A DNA stretch of 64,000 nucleotides, from assembly GCA_032622095.1 (NCBI GenBank), contig CP136064.1:251908484-251972483 (forward strand). The letters are read 5' to 3'. The notes beneath the pieces are model-generated. The model was not told the origin of the DNA. It worked only from the letters and a program-made list of their open reading frames with translations, and did no database searches. Source of the DNA: Siphonodentalium dalli (Eukaryota; Mollusca; Scaphopoda; Gadilida; Siphonodentaliidae). Position numbers and translations under genes: made by a program. Of the stretch, positions 22,786 through 34,520 are shown piece after piece; the first letter of the stretch is position 1, and each line of letters opens with the position of its first letter.

Positions 22786-23925
22786 CAATGGCCTACCTAA
22801 AATAAAGAGCGTTCAATCAGTAGGAAAAATACATGTAAGTAAGTGCGTGCTATGTAAACTAAACAACTGATTGTTACAATAAAGGACTTTCAAGGCTGGA
22901 CAAAAACACACTCACCAATGATTAAATTTGGTTTATTGAACCGGTATAACTACCAGTATATAAATACAGAGTTCTTTTTTTTTATAGAATTTTCTATTCT
23001 CTAGCTAGCATCAAAATATTAGCCTTCCCATGGTTCCCTATCTATATGGTTCACTATCCTAGTTCAACACCAATTAACAGTTCAAAACTGCAAGACAAGT
23101 AGAATGTTCAATTACGCTATTTCTGATTGATTCTCTGAAATGTGTAACACTGATCAGTGTGACTTTAATATACAAATAGAAAGAAGATTATAATTTATTG
23201 TTTCTTCAAACTGCATCTAACTCCGAGTCCCCATGCCATGGAACAAAACGCTCTTTATTGTAAGTGTCAGTTGAGTCTAATTTTGAATACACGTATGCTC
23301 TTTAAAATATTTTGATTCTATAGCATTAGCACAACATACATGTCGTACATTATATCTAATGTTTGCAAGCAGTTTTAACCAAATATACCTTCATATACCA
23401 TGATTCAAACGCACAAACATTGAAAACAAACATACAGATGAGTGATGACGGACTTTCGGTCATCACACCGTACCAAGGATAGAAACTCTATCTGGCATGT
23501 TTGAAAGTTGGCACAGTACTCTTGGGCTCCAAATAAACATGCATGCGCATAGTCATGTAATACAGTAATATGTTACATGTAGCTCCTCCTGCTTTGGCCA
23601 TTTAACCACGTTTTGTCAACATGTTTTCCGACTGGATTTTTGGATTAAATTATTACGGAATCATGCACACGTTCTGGTAGGTGTCAGAGCTAATATATTA
23701 CCGGTACAAAAATTGTTAACATTAATAACTATGTTAGTGGATTCTTAAAAATAAGTGTATATAAAAAAAATAGCTACTCGCTAAAGCTGAAGCGCCACGG
23801 CGGTCAGACCTGGATGGCCTTTAGCCATATTACCTAGACCCGATGGCACTAGAAATGTATTTCATCATTTCTAGTGCCGCACGGCCCCGCATACCCTGCG
23901 TTGAGCTATCTATTTCACAACATTT

Positions 23926-26900
23926 ATATTTTGGACCTCTTGAATTGGAGATGGTGGATGAATATAAATATTTAGGTATTATTTTTCACAAAGGTGGAAC
24001 CTTAATCAAAGCTGCTGATAGCTTATCAGAGAAAGCATATTATGCCATAAAAAGCAAACTAAAGGATTACCAAAATTTATCAGTGAAAACATGGATGCAA
24101 ATAGTCAATTCTATGATAATTCCAATAATGACATATGGATCAGAAATATGGATTTATGATTTAAATATTAACCCTAACTGAATGAAACACATATTTAGTT
24201 CATGTGTTGATAAAACTTATACTTCAATCATGAAAGACATACTAGGTGTTAACAGTAAAGCTACAAATATTGCAGTATACTCAGAACTCAATACTATACC
24301 AACATGCTTAAAAATGTTTCACTCAGCATTCAAATTTCAGAGGAGGTTGATGGAGGTCAGTAAATCTGGGGACTCATCTTATAGACATAAATTATTAATC
24401 TCTGCATTCAATGAAGATAACCTAATTCAGAAAATCAGGCTAAAAATGTCATGGGCTAATTCGTTGACTCAAATAGAGAAATTTGTGGGCCAAAAACTCA
24501 CAATTATGAATGGATCAGAATTAAAAAACTTAATAACAGTTACATATAACTTAAAAGTTGAAAATGATTATAAAAGAATGATGAATCTCAATGAAGGTAA
24601 ACTAAGGTTTTACAGCAAAATTTATGGAATCACCAAACTCCAAGACTATCTCACATATAACATTCCAAAGGCGAATCGAAAATAATTGACTAAATTGAGG
24701 ATTATAGTCCAGGAGATATTGGTCGACCTCTGCAACCCCCCCCCCCGACCTCAACTTCACCCCACTAATTTTCTTCCTCAAGGTCTCCTCTAATATTTTT
24801 CACTTGTTAACAAGAAAAAAAAGTGGCCGCATAGACTCCAGACAAGATGGCGTCCATCATGGCGGCCATTTTTTTTAATGCACCAGGTCTTTTTGATCGC
24901 CATTATAGTAAAGATTATAGCACATGCGGTCTTGTTTTCCGCTCGATTCGTTATGCTAATATACAACCCTTATCAATTAGCCAAAAATCCGACACCAGAA
25001 TCCAATATGGCGGCCAAGATGGCCGCCGAAATGTGAAAATATGCTATTTTTCTGACATGTTACCACCTTTCGTTTGTCTCTGTGGGAAAATGTTAGAATT
25101 TTTGCGTCATGTTATACATTTATCATATAGAGGAGTCATTGGCGAACACACGGGGACCATAATATGCATTCATTGCGGAATATTTTTGCCCGATATCACG
25201 TTTTCCCAAATGCCGGTATCATAGGTCAAAGCCGAATCTCCGTTAATAACGCGATGTTATGTTTCGAATCAATGAATGTTATTGCTATTATAGCAACACA
25301 CATGCATATATATTTGCAGGAGATACTCCAGATAGGATTCCTCTTATACCTGAGTTGAGGAATATTTACCCAAATCCAAGATGGCGGCCAAAATGGCCAC
25401 CAGAAATAAAAAATCGCCGAAAATCGCTGATTTTAACATCAATGAGCATTATTGTCATGACAACTCCACACCTGCTTACTATTGTAAGTTGGGAACACTT
25501 AGGCGAAGAACTTTCCTTGTACCATATCCAAACAAAAGTCCCCCAAATTCAAAATGGCGCCCACAATGGCGGACAGATTTTGAAAAATCACCGAAATTCC
25601 CTCATATTCATAACATTGGGCATTATTGTCGAGACAACTCCATCCGTGCGTACAGTTGAGTTGGAAATACTGAGGTGAAGTAATTACCTTACATCTCATG
25701 CAAGAAATGGTTTTCCAAATCGAAGATGGCGACCGAAATTTGAAAACAAGTCTACATTCCTTTACATTCTTACGATGGGCGTTATTGTTTCGCGATTTCT
25801 ATCCAGCATTACATGTTGATATGGAATAGTGATATGAAGTATTCATTAGGGTTTGGCAATTGATACTCACAGCCAAGATCGCTGCTAAATTGGCGGCTAG
25901 AAATTGAAAAGAAATCGATATTTTCACATATTAATTTCAACTTTTTGTCATAATATCGGTATGTATGGACGAAACTGTACATAAACCATCTGCTAGTTCA
26001 ACTTAAAGGTATAAAAACGCATAACATAGTTCGTATCCTTCTGGAAAGATGAAAAACCACCATTAATATCGCGATGTGGCATTTCGAAATCCAGTCTCCA
26101 CTTAGCACCGATAATGGCCGTAAGCGAGGTGCGCCGAATAGTTATATCAGAACAATTACCTGATAACAGATTCTGATTTGCCACGTCACGTCCATAATTA
26201 TCTGGACCAGCTTCCATTTCTTTGTCTGATAAATATAGGTCGCTCACACCGACAAATTATTCACCACTTCCTGGGAGTAGGGTCCCTCTAATCATAACGT
26301 TTCAAACAATTCATTTTCCGGTGTCTAGCTTACGATTTTAAATATTTGCTAAATATGATATTTGTGCGTCATCTTGAACTAGGAAGGTACATGGCCGATG
26401 AGTATACAAGCTTACAGAAGGTCATCTCTATGTATGTGTCTCATACCCCATGGGATAACGACATGTACACCTGGTGAACCAGTTAGCTAGTCACTTCTCA
26501 ATAGATGGTTTATCAACTCACAAACTCAGCGAACGCATTGGCATATGTGGACAACTTCGACAGTGTTTCGAAGGTTGCTAGCTGTCTCATTCCCTTGGAC
26601 AGATGTATATCTGCTAAGGAGAAGACCCTAGTGTACAGACTACCCACACTTCTTGACCATTATCCGAAGCAAACTGTGTGACGCCCCGCAGTTGTCTCGT
26701 CGAATATCTCCCAGCAGAGAAGAACAATGCTCGCGGTGCTAGTTTGTGGACATGCGCCATGATACTGGGAATGAAATGGGCCACTGTATACACCACCCCT
26801 ACACCTGGTGCATGTTTAAGATATCGAATGGCATGCGTGCCGGTTTTATTTGGTGTGGTAAGATTGAATTTCCACATCCGTTTCGAAGCCTTTCTGATTC

Positions 26901-29900
26901 AACTACGTACACTTTTGCCTGGATAATACTATGCTAGCCTCCCTCAAAACAGTCGGATGGACTAAAGGATAATGTCTTAAAAGCATGAATGTATGCGTGT
27001 TTTGTTATCCTCTCTCGGGGTTAGGGTCAGTATGTGGGCGATATTATTCAAGAAAATGTCAGGAACTGTGGTGCATTTATTTCACTATGTATTTAAAGAA
27101 CAATATACAGTCTCGATGGCAATGGCTGTGGACGTTGTGGAACGCGACCTTTATGATCATATAGCTTTATATATATATAACTTTAGAATATAGTAGTTAA
27201 TGTCTCATGCAGGAAAATGGTCGCATTGATTATGTTACCAAGAAATCACTTGGTGTACCAACGTTTGTTGAACTGAATGCAAGAGCTCATCAATGTAACA
27301 TTCCTCTGGATGTTCTTCGCGTTGAACATTTAACCCTTTTGTTGGTGGCATTTGTACATTCTTGAACCATACCACCCAGCGTGAGCATGACATATCAACC
27401 AACTATCAAAGGTATCGCCTTTAAGACTACACCCCAGTTTTGGTGGGGCTTATACCGCAGTAGCCAATGGCATACTCCTGGTCCAGTTGTTTAAGAACGG
27501 CTTCCAAACGGATGGGAACATACACTCTTAGCATACAAGGAAGGCAAAGCCACACATGAGATCCTGTCGGAATCTAAATCATAACAAAATGAGGGGCGGT
27601 GCAGTCATGGTCCAATTTCATTTCCACTGTCATGACACATACCCACAAACTAGCACCGTGTGTATTGTTCTCATCTGCTTGGATCTGTTCGGTGAAACGA
27701 TTGCTGGACGCCAACAAGCTTGTTCTTATGATCATGTTCAAGGAGTTTGGGTATATTATGCATTATGGTCTTCTACGGCTACGCCTAAGCAGAAATACAT
27801 CCGTCAAATGTCGGGCTTTCAACATTCAAAGCCATATACAGAAGTTGTCCGGGTACGTCAGTGCATTAGATGAGTATGTGAATTGATAAACCATATATTG
27901 AGAAGTGGCTGTTTGGGAAGATCACCAGGTGTACACGTTGTTATCCCCATTAGGTCACCAAAGCTGACAATACGCAGATAGATAGGTCCTTCTGAAAGCT
28001 AGTATACGCATCGACCGAATACCTTTATGGTGTATCGCACAAGATGACGCATATACCCCATATGTAGCATCTGAATTATACCATAAGCTATACCACGAAT
28101 GAAGCTCGCTAAGAATTCCAAGTTTTCGAAACAAACACGTGAGCTGGACACCGGCATATGTATTGTTTGAAACATTCCGATTAGTGGCACACTCCTACAA
28201 AGAAGAGTAGTGAACTGTTATTGTGAGTGAGATAGATTAATCTGACGAAGAGATGGAAACGAGTCTAGATAATACTGAATGTGGCAATTCAGAATAAGCT
28301 CAGGTACTGTTGTTTTGATTCTTGGAAGTCATAATATGACTATTCGGCGCACCTATATACGGTTACGGCCAGTATAAGCCCTTAGTGGAGAATGGATTTT
28401 GAAATGCCACATTGCGATTGTGGGTTTTCATCATTCCAAAAGGCTACGACTTGCATTGGAACTAATAGATGGCTCATATTATGTACCGTTTCGTTTATAC
28501 AAATCAATATTATGACAAAAAGTTGAAATTAGTATGTGATAATATCGGCTTCTTTCCAATTTCTGCCTGTCAGTTTGGCCGCCATATTGACTGTGAGTAT
28601 CACTTGCCAAACCCTAATGAATAATTCATACATATCAACATGTAATGGTGGGTAGAAATCGCGAAACAATAACGCCCATCCTAAGAAAGTAAAGGAATGT
28701 AGGCGTGTTTTCAAATTTCGGTCGCCGTTTTGGCAGCCATCTTCGATTTGGAAAACCATTTCTTGCATGAGATGTAAGGTAATTACTTCATCTCAGTATT
28801 TCCAACTCAGCTGTACGCATGGATGGAGTTGTCTCCACAATAATGCCCAATGATGTGAATATGAGGAAATTTCGGTGATTTTTCAAAATCTGTCCGCCAT
28901 TGTGTGCGCCATTTTGGATTTGGGGGACTTTTATTTGAATTTGGTACAAGGAAAGTTCTTCGCCTAAGTGTTCCCAACTTATAATAGTAAGCAGGTGTGG
29001 AGTTGTCATGACAATAATGCTCACTGATGTTAAAATCAGCGATTTTCGGCGATTTTTTATTTCTGGTGGCCATTTTGGCCGCCATCTTGGATTTGGGTAA
29101 ATATTCCTCAACTCAGGTATAAGAGGAATCCTAGCTCGAGTATCTCCTGCAAATATATATGCATGAGTGTTGTTATAATAGCAATAACATTCATTGATTC
29201 GAAACATAACATCGCGTTATTAACGGAGATTCGGCTTTGACCTATGATACCGGTATTTGGGAAAACGTGATATCGGACAAAAATATCCCACAATGAATGC
29301 ATATTATGGTCCCCGTGTGTTCGCCAATGACTCCTCTATATGATAAATGTATAACATGACGCAAAAATTCTAACATTTTCCCACAGAGACAAACGAAAGG
29401 TGGTAACATGTCATAAAAATAGCATATTTTCACATTTCGGCGGCCATCTTGGCCGCCATATTGGATTCTGGTGTCAGATTTTTGGCTAATTTGTAAGGGT
29501 TGTATATTAGCATAACGAATCGAGCGGAAAAAAGACCACATGTGCTATCATCTTTACTATAATGGCGATCAAAGAGACCTGGTGCATTAAAATAAAATGG
29601 CCGCCATGATGGACGCCATCTTGTCTGGAGTCTCTGCGGCCACTTGTTTTTCTTGTTAACAAGTGAAAAAAATTAGAGGAGACCTTAAGGAAGAAAATTA
29701 GTGGGGTGAAGTTGAGTCCTGGTGGGGGTGCAGAGGTCGACCAATATCTCCTGGACTATTAGTGCTCATGGCCTACATATTGAAACAGGAAGATATACTA
29801 GACCAAAACAAGACGTTTCGGACAGATTGTGCAACTTTTGTCCCAAACAAGTTAAAGACGAAATACACTTTTTATACTATTGTACTATGTATAAAGACTT

Positions 29901-30051
29901 GAGAAGAAAATATGACATATTTCAACTGGGGGAAAATATTAACAACCCCAAGATGCTGCTGAATCCAAAAACCTTCTCTGCAACAAAGCAAATATGTAAT
30001 TTCATCAAAGAAGCCCTAGATAAACGTAAATCAAACATACCCTCGAATTAA
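23926..30051 (+). pseudogene. LINE reverse transcriptase C-terminal region, disrupted
   Basis: The frame 23926-24701 reads VDEYKYLGIIFHKGG, the thumb-side motif following the RT catalytic core, then YGSEIW. It has a TGA at 24179-24181 and a TAA at 24683-24685 in the same frame. After the foldback the frame resumes at 29762-30051 with the region around IETGRYTRPK and a Cys-x2-Cys-x7-His-x4-Cys finger (CNFC...HFLYYC). The catalytic RT core and endonuclease are absent. The order matches CR1/L2/Jockey-like LINE ORF2 ends; I do not assign the clade. Confidence 0.85.
24705..29758. mobile_element. 5054-bp full-length foldback element, TTA target duplication
   Basis: The ends read TAGTCCAGGAGATATTGGTC in both orientations, with TTA at 24702-24704 and 29759-29761. 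The interrupted LINE codons rejoin when one TTA is removed, so the boundaries are certain. The two halves are inverse copies from end to centre: near-identical for the outer approximately 1.3 kb, then increasingly diverged towards the middle (about 27230), where GTGCTAGTTTGTGG and TACACCTGGTGA blocks still match. Each arm carries many ATGGCGGCC-type boxes. No recognised transposase. The 3-bp TTA duplication would suit PIF/Harbinger-type mobilisation. Frames seen here repeat on opposite strands and look like repeat shadows. Confidence 0.9.
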
Positions 30052-30326
30052 TCTATTATTATATATTAACGACTAGAGATATAGCTCATATTACGAAATA
30101 TTAACAAGAGGTTGGTATAGGGTGAGTTAACCAACACATTTAAACTACATATACATATATACCGTATATATATATTAATTTAGGCAGTAATAATATATTA
30201 ATGATTATATGTGAGACGATATTTATTTATGTATTATATTATATGTTATTTTATTCTTGGATTACGCTACACTATGGACATATCCAATAAAGAATTTGAA
30301 TTTGAATTTGAATTTGAATTTTTCAA

Positions 30327-30563
30327 CTAAACAATGAATGCTGGCCTTATTATCTCACCATATTTTTCAGTCGGTACTCCCCGCCACAAGTTGACGCCAA
30401 AATTTCCATGTGTCGGTGTATCTAAATCCTTTAATCGGACATTTCTAAACTGTCGAATGTTGGTGACCTCGATAAGTCGTCCATCTTCACGTTCTTGTTG
30501 ACATTTTACACAAGGCCAGCATTCATTGTTTAGTTGAAAAATGTTGTGAAATAGATAGCTCAA
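30327..30563 (-). CDS. Hypothetical ORF in the hairpin element
   Basis: 78 codons covering the loop and one arm of the inverted-repeat element. It contains CWPCVKCQQE and FGVNLWRGVPTEKYGE, which look protein-like, but I cannot assign a family. The arm part is necessarily shared with the repeat. It may be a fragment of a gene captured between the arms. Confidence 0.25.
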   Translation of the reverse strand: MSYLFHNIFQLNNECWPCVKCQQEREDGRLIEVTNIRQFRNVRLKDLDTPTHGNFGVNLWRGVPTEKYGEIIRPAFIV

Positions 30564-30579
30564 CGCAGGGTATGGGGGA

Positions 30580-30933
30580 CCACCAGCCGCCCTAATGGGC
30601 AGTTTGAGCTGATCATTAGGGCGGCGTACTGTCTAATATTACCACTGTAATACCAGGTCTGGTCAGATTACAGATAATTATGGCATTGTCTATTCAGGCT
30701 ATTCGCCTGGCTATTGCAGTATTGGTAATCTAAACAAATAATATTAATAAGAATTGCATTACAAATTAGCCAAAGAGGTACATAACCGTATAGATCAGAA
30801 TTCATCATTGTTAAACCCGCAAAGTTCCTCTTAAAAACAAACAAGCAAAGTTCCTCTTAAAAAGAATTTGACCGCTAAGAAGGCAAATAAAACAGCGTCG
30901 GAAGTTAACGGCGGGTGCTATAACGCACACATC
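30580..30933. other. No recognised feature
   Basis: The segment between the hairpin element and the right TIR of the 24.5-kb unit. It has a short CCCTAATGGGC / GATCATTAGGG inverted pair and the duplicated AAAGTTCCTCTTAAAA near 30820-30860. No frame worth supporting. Confidence 0.4.
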
Positions 30934-31000
30934 GAGTTATCGTTCCTGAATGGGATAACCGCATGTCAAGATGTCCGCAGTTGCACCTTGCAAGGTAGCT

Positions 31001-31715
31001 GTGGGTATCATTTGTGGGTAGTTTGTAGGTAGTAAGTACTACCCACTGTGGGTCGCGTCGTATAAAAGGGCCGACGCTACCTACAGTGGGTACACTTCAA
31101 CGGATTACGCATTTGCGTAAACGGCTGTCAGTACTTAACTGACTTTTATTTAAAGACACATTGGGCGTTTTAACCAAGACTTGGTACAGGGTTTTTCGGA
31201 GTGTCACCCTTGTCTTTGGATATTTCTTAGACATTTGGCGAATTGCCTAATTGTCATTTCTTCGTCATTTAATTTGACTTGGCCATACCTTGGCTCACAC
31301 TGTAGCTGGTTTTATTCTAAGCTGGAAGTATATCAGGCCATATATATTCTGATAGTGCTACCCACACAAACCTACAGTGGATTATCATCATTGAAATACT
31401 TGTATTCACATCTGAGAAGATACTTTTATGATTAAATCATACCGTTTTGTAACGGATTTGTCTGTTAACTTGGTACTCCACGGGCTTACTAGATACTTTC
31501 TTCCATAACGGATTATCATATAACTAGGCCTTCGTAGCGAGCTCTAAGCCAAGAAAACAGATTCCAAGAATTCCAGAATCACAGAATACGGTTCAAGATT
31601 TATACAGATCGCAAGATCTACAACAATATTTTATTTTTGTAACATCGAGTAGGGGGAAACAGTCCACACTACCACGACAGAACAACAATATAGTCAAGAC
31701 CCCACCACGTTACAA
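31001..31715 (+). repeat. 3' LTR, right piece
   Basis: 31545-31715 matches the 5' LTR end (GCTCTAAGCCAAGAA to CGTTACA). 31001-31544 is absent from the 5' LTR and carries TATAAAAGGG at 31070. The piece ends at the ATAC target duplication. Joined with 6065-6450, the full 3' LTR would be about 1.1 kb, against 457 bp for the 5' LTR. Confidence 0.65.
31070..31079 (+). promoter_or_regulatory. TATA-box-like site
   Basis: TATAAAAGGG follows repeated GTGGGTAG/CTACCCAC palindromic words (31001-31065). It is a strong TATA match in the right piece of the split LTR and a candidate retrotransposon core promoter. Confidence 0.45.
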
Positions 31716-32384
31716 TACTAACATTGTTAGTGCACCTCGCTTGAATTTTAGTATTGTATATAGCCACTGACATTACCAGAATTATTGGAATTTTCTATCA
31801 CAAACTCGACATCAAAATCGGCAAAAAAATAACTTTTCGGGTTTAGACGATTTTTTCAAGTAAAATGGAACTATCTTTGGTAATCTGTTTATTGTTTTGA
31901 TCTCTCATAAATGAGTGACGCTGAGGTGTTTTTAGACACAATTACACAAGATAGCAACCAAATTTGATAAAAAAAGAGTTTATTTTTCACGTATATACTG
32001 AACATTATTCTCTGCTATTCCGAAATGGTAGCAAATTGTGACAAATACTTGGTTATTAAATATGTAACATAATTCACTAAATATGCTCTATTCTGGATGT
32101 CTCAGTACCTTATACGGCATGTCACATTCATGTTAAAGGATGTAGTGTGGAATGTTACCGAAAACTTATCTTGGGATTCTGGCCTGTTTTGAACAGAACT
32201 TTGAAACTGAACTGAGATGGGCCATATTATGTGTCTACTCTGCCCAACAACATCAAAATTGATTGACTCGCGTCAGGAAAACAATTTCCTCCATTGTACG
32301 GATACCACACCATCATGCCAGAGAACACTCTGATATTACCTCTCTATCTATTAACATGTCCATGAGTTATTGTGGAAAGCGATA

Positions 32385-34130
32385 GTCACCCAAATGTACA
32401 CCTATACAACCCACAAATGAACATGCAATTACTCCATATATACATGCACACCACACAAAGGACCATGTAGCCACTCGCTTTATACACATACATCTCACGC
32501 ATGACCATACAGCCACACCTTGTATACCCGTACATCCACACATGACTCTACAGTCATGCAGGCACACCAGGTATAACCCTACACACCACCATAACTATAC
32601 TGTCACTCCATGTATACATTTTCACCACATCGATGATCATACAGTCACTTCTTGTATACATATTCGCCTCATCAGTGGCCATAGAATCACTCCGTGTATA
32701 TTTATTTGCCACATCCATGGTCATGTAGCCACTCAAGATATACATATACACTACAACCATAACCATAGTCACTCCAGGTATACATATACACATCATTAAT
32801 GGACATACAGCCCTTCTATATATCCCCATACTCTGCACACAGCCATTAATACAGGCCAGACTTGAATGTACATCTCACTCATGGCAATTCAGGCTCTCGC
32901 TGTATACTCACACATCACATTCGTAGTCATACAGTAACTCCTTGTATACATATTCACTCCGCCATTGGTCATATTGTTGCTCCCTGTACACATATTGCCC
33001 ACACATATGGACATATCGCCACTCAAGACATACATATAAACCCCACCCATGCATATATAGTCACTCTAGGTATACATAAACACCTCACCAATGGCCATTC
33101 AACCCTTAATATATTCATATACATCCCACTCATGGCCATATCGTCTCTCCGGGTATACATCTACACCTCACCAATGACCATGGAGCCATTCAATATATAC
33201 CAATACCCTGATCACACGGCAATCCATACACCCCAGACTTACATATATACATCATAAATGGCAATTTAGACACTCGCTGTATACTCACACACACACACAC
33301 ACACACACACCGAATTTATGACTACTTGTATACCTATTTACCCACTCATTGTATAACTTTCACCACACCCATGGACATATAGCCACTCAACATATACATA
33401 TTCACCCCGCATATTATCACAGCATGTATACACATACAGTACACCTCATAAATATATATAACAATACCCGGCGCATGCGGTTATTTGTACACCCCAGTCT
33501 TGCATATACACAACACCCATTACAACCCATCGACTCGCTGTATACGGTTACACACATCCATGACAATACAGACACAGCAGATATGCATATACATACCATA
33601 TACACACACGTCCACACGGACACTTCCTATATACCCACAAGCCCGCCAATGACTACCCAGCTATACATGTACTCCATGTATGCATATACACTTCAGCAAT
33701 CACGACCGTACATTCATTCCATGCACACATATATGCATTACCCATAAGCATACAACCTCTCCCCATTTGTCCATACACCCAACCATGATCATACAGCCAA
33801 CACGTGTATAGATATACATCCATCCATAATATAGCCACCCAAGATACATCTGTAAATCCCATACATGGCTATCTAGGCACTTCATATATACATAAACAAC
33901 ACACCGGTGACCATGTAGCTACTCTCGATATACCCATACACCACATCAATTATCATGCAGCAACTCCCTGTATTCCTATTCACTTCACACATGACCATAC
34001 AACCACTCCTTATATACATATTCATCTCATTGACACCCCACCCATGACCATATAGCCACTCCTTGTATAACTATTCACATCGTTCATGGTCATACAATAA
34101 CTTCCTCTAAACACATTGACATGCAGTCAC
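32385..34130. repeat. 42-bp satellite, core of foldback copy 1
   Basis: About 40 degenerate units of CACCCATGACCATA-tAGTCACTCC-TGTATACATA. Because 42 is a multiple of 3 and stops are rare, frames of 60-130 codons open on both strands; these are artefacts. A (CA)n run lies at about 33288-33311. The same satellite fills copy 2 in the same orientation. Confidence 0.9.
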
Positions 34131-34520
34131 ACCCTGGCTGCCATTTTGACTTACATCATGTATTAATTTGATCAATTGTAAAGCTAATGGACAAGAGTAG
34201 CCACATAATATGTTTCCTCTCAGTTCTGTTTCGAAGTTTTGCCCATTCCCGTTCAGAAATATGACCATAACACAAAAGACGATTTGTCAGAATTCCATAC
34301 TGCATCTTTAAAATGAATTTGTCATCCCCAGAAGGTACTGGGACAACCATAATTGAACATTTAGTGTCAGTTAATTATATAACTTGGTTAATAGCCAAAT
34401 GAGCTACAACCTATGCTACCTTTTTCGGAACAGCAGAGAATAATGTTCGGGATATATGTGACAAATCATTTTAAAAAAAAACAAATTTGGTTGCCATTTT
34501 GGAAGCCATCTTGAGTAATT

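Larger units (their letters stand above)
23926..30321 (+). mobile_element. 5'-truncated LINE (non-LTR retrotransposon), split
   Basis: It starts abruptly inside the reverse-transcriptase C-terminal part and ends with AATAAA and five (GAATTT) units (30292-30321), a typical short-repeat LINE tail. Net length is about 1.34 kb after removing the foldback and its TTA duplication. The 5' truncation and the microsatellite tail are the signature of target-primed insertion. No obvious target duplication beyond TTT. Confidence 0.85.
23890..30579. repeat. Inverted-repeat element interrupted by a LINE
   Basis: The left arm CATACCCTGCGTTGAGCTAT... to AACATTT (23890-23925) continues after the LINE as TTCAACTAAACAATGAATGC (30322-30345). 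The right arm, unbroken at about 30510-30573, is its exact inverse. Without the LINE the element would be about 290 bp with 65-bp arms. Sequences outside the arms (CCGCACGG... and GGGGGACC...) are not mirrored. Confidence 0.8.
6451..30996. mobile_element. Large TIR-bounded unit (about 24.5 kb) nested in 3' LTR
   Basis: The left end is ACCTTACAAGCAATTGCGG and the inverted right end is ACCTTGCAAGGTGCAACTGC. The two ends stay alignable for about 60 bp (6451-6510 and 30934-30996), including a near-identical stretch from GCGGACATCTTG through GGAACGATAACTC. AGCT (at most CAAGGTAGCT) is directly repeated outside both ends. The contents are one short possible first exon, a Harbinger element, TRPT1-like exons, inverted-repeat elements and a LINE that carries a foldback. 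I see no transposase that I can assign to the unit itself, so it may be moved in trans, or its transposase is split into small exons I cannot recognise. An alternative is an unrelated pair of inverted repeats brought together by rearrangement. Confidence 0.6.
2461..31715 (+). mobile_element. Ty3/Gypsy-type LTR retrotransposon with nested insertion
   Basis: The 5' LTR starts TGTAGCATAG and ends CGTTACA. A primer-binding site and a polypurine tract flank an internal region with two gag-type frames. The 3' LTR is in two pieces (6065-6450 and 31001-31715). The target duplication ATAC is at 2457-2460 and 31716-31719, and the foldback DNA beyond it joins exactly as in the uninterrupted copy near 37025, so the two distant LTR pieces belong to one insertion. 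Protease, reverse transcriptase, RNase H and integrase are absent, making this a non-autonomous or internally deleted copy. Its own length without the nested unit is about 4.7 kb. Confidence 0.85.
1679..34520. mobile_element. Satellite-cored foldback element, copy 1 (interrupted)
   Basis: The left end TAGTCCAGAAGCTGATAGG resembles the terminus TAGTCCAGGAGATATTGG of the 5-kb foldback at 24705-29758. The left arm lies at 1679-2460 plus 31716-32384, and is split by the LTR retrotransposon. The core is a 42-bp satellite (32385-34130). The right arm (34131 to about 34520) is the inverse of 31960-32360. The arms align with those of copy 2 at 36383-37690 and 42600-43770, including AAATATGGAAAATGGTA and the block around CTTGATCAGTTTCTG. 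No gene is visible in the arms. The right arm is shorter than the left, so the outer right end is probably lost; about 34520 is where similarity to copy 2 stops. Confidence 0.75.

Noticed and set aside
24847-29541. Pairs of frames (for example 139 and 92 codons) in the 5-kb foldback
   Set aside because: The same peptides occur on opposite strands in the two arms and overlap in several phases. They are shadows of the inverted repeat with many ATGGCGGCC boxes.
6451-30996. Polinton/Maverick or herpes-like giant element
   Set aside because: No DNA polymerase B, integrase, ATPase, protease or capsid frame is visible, and the terminal repeats are only about 60 bp.
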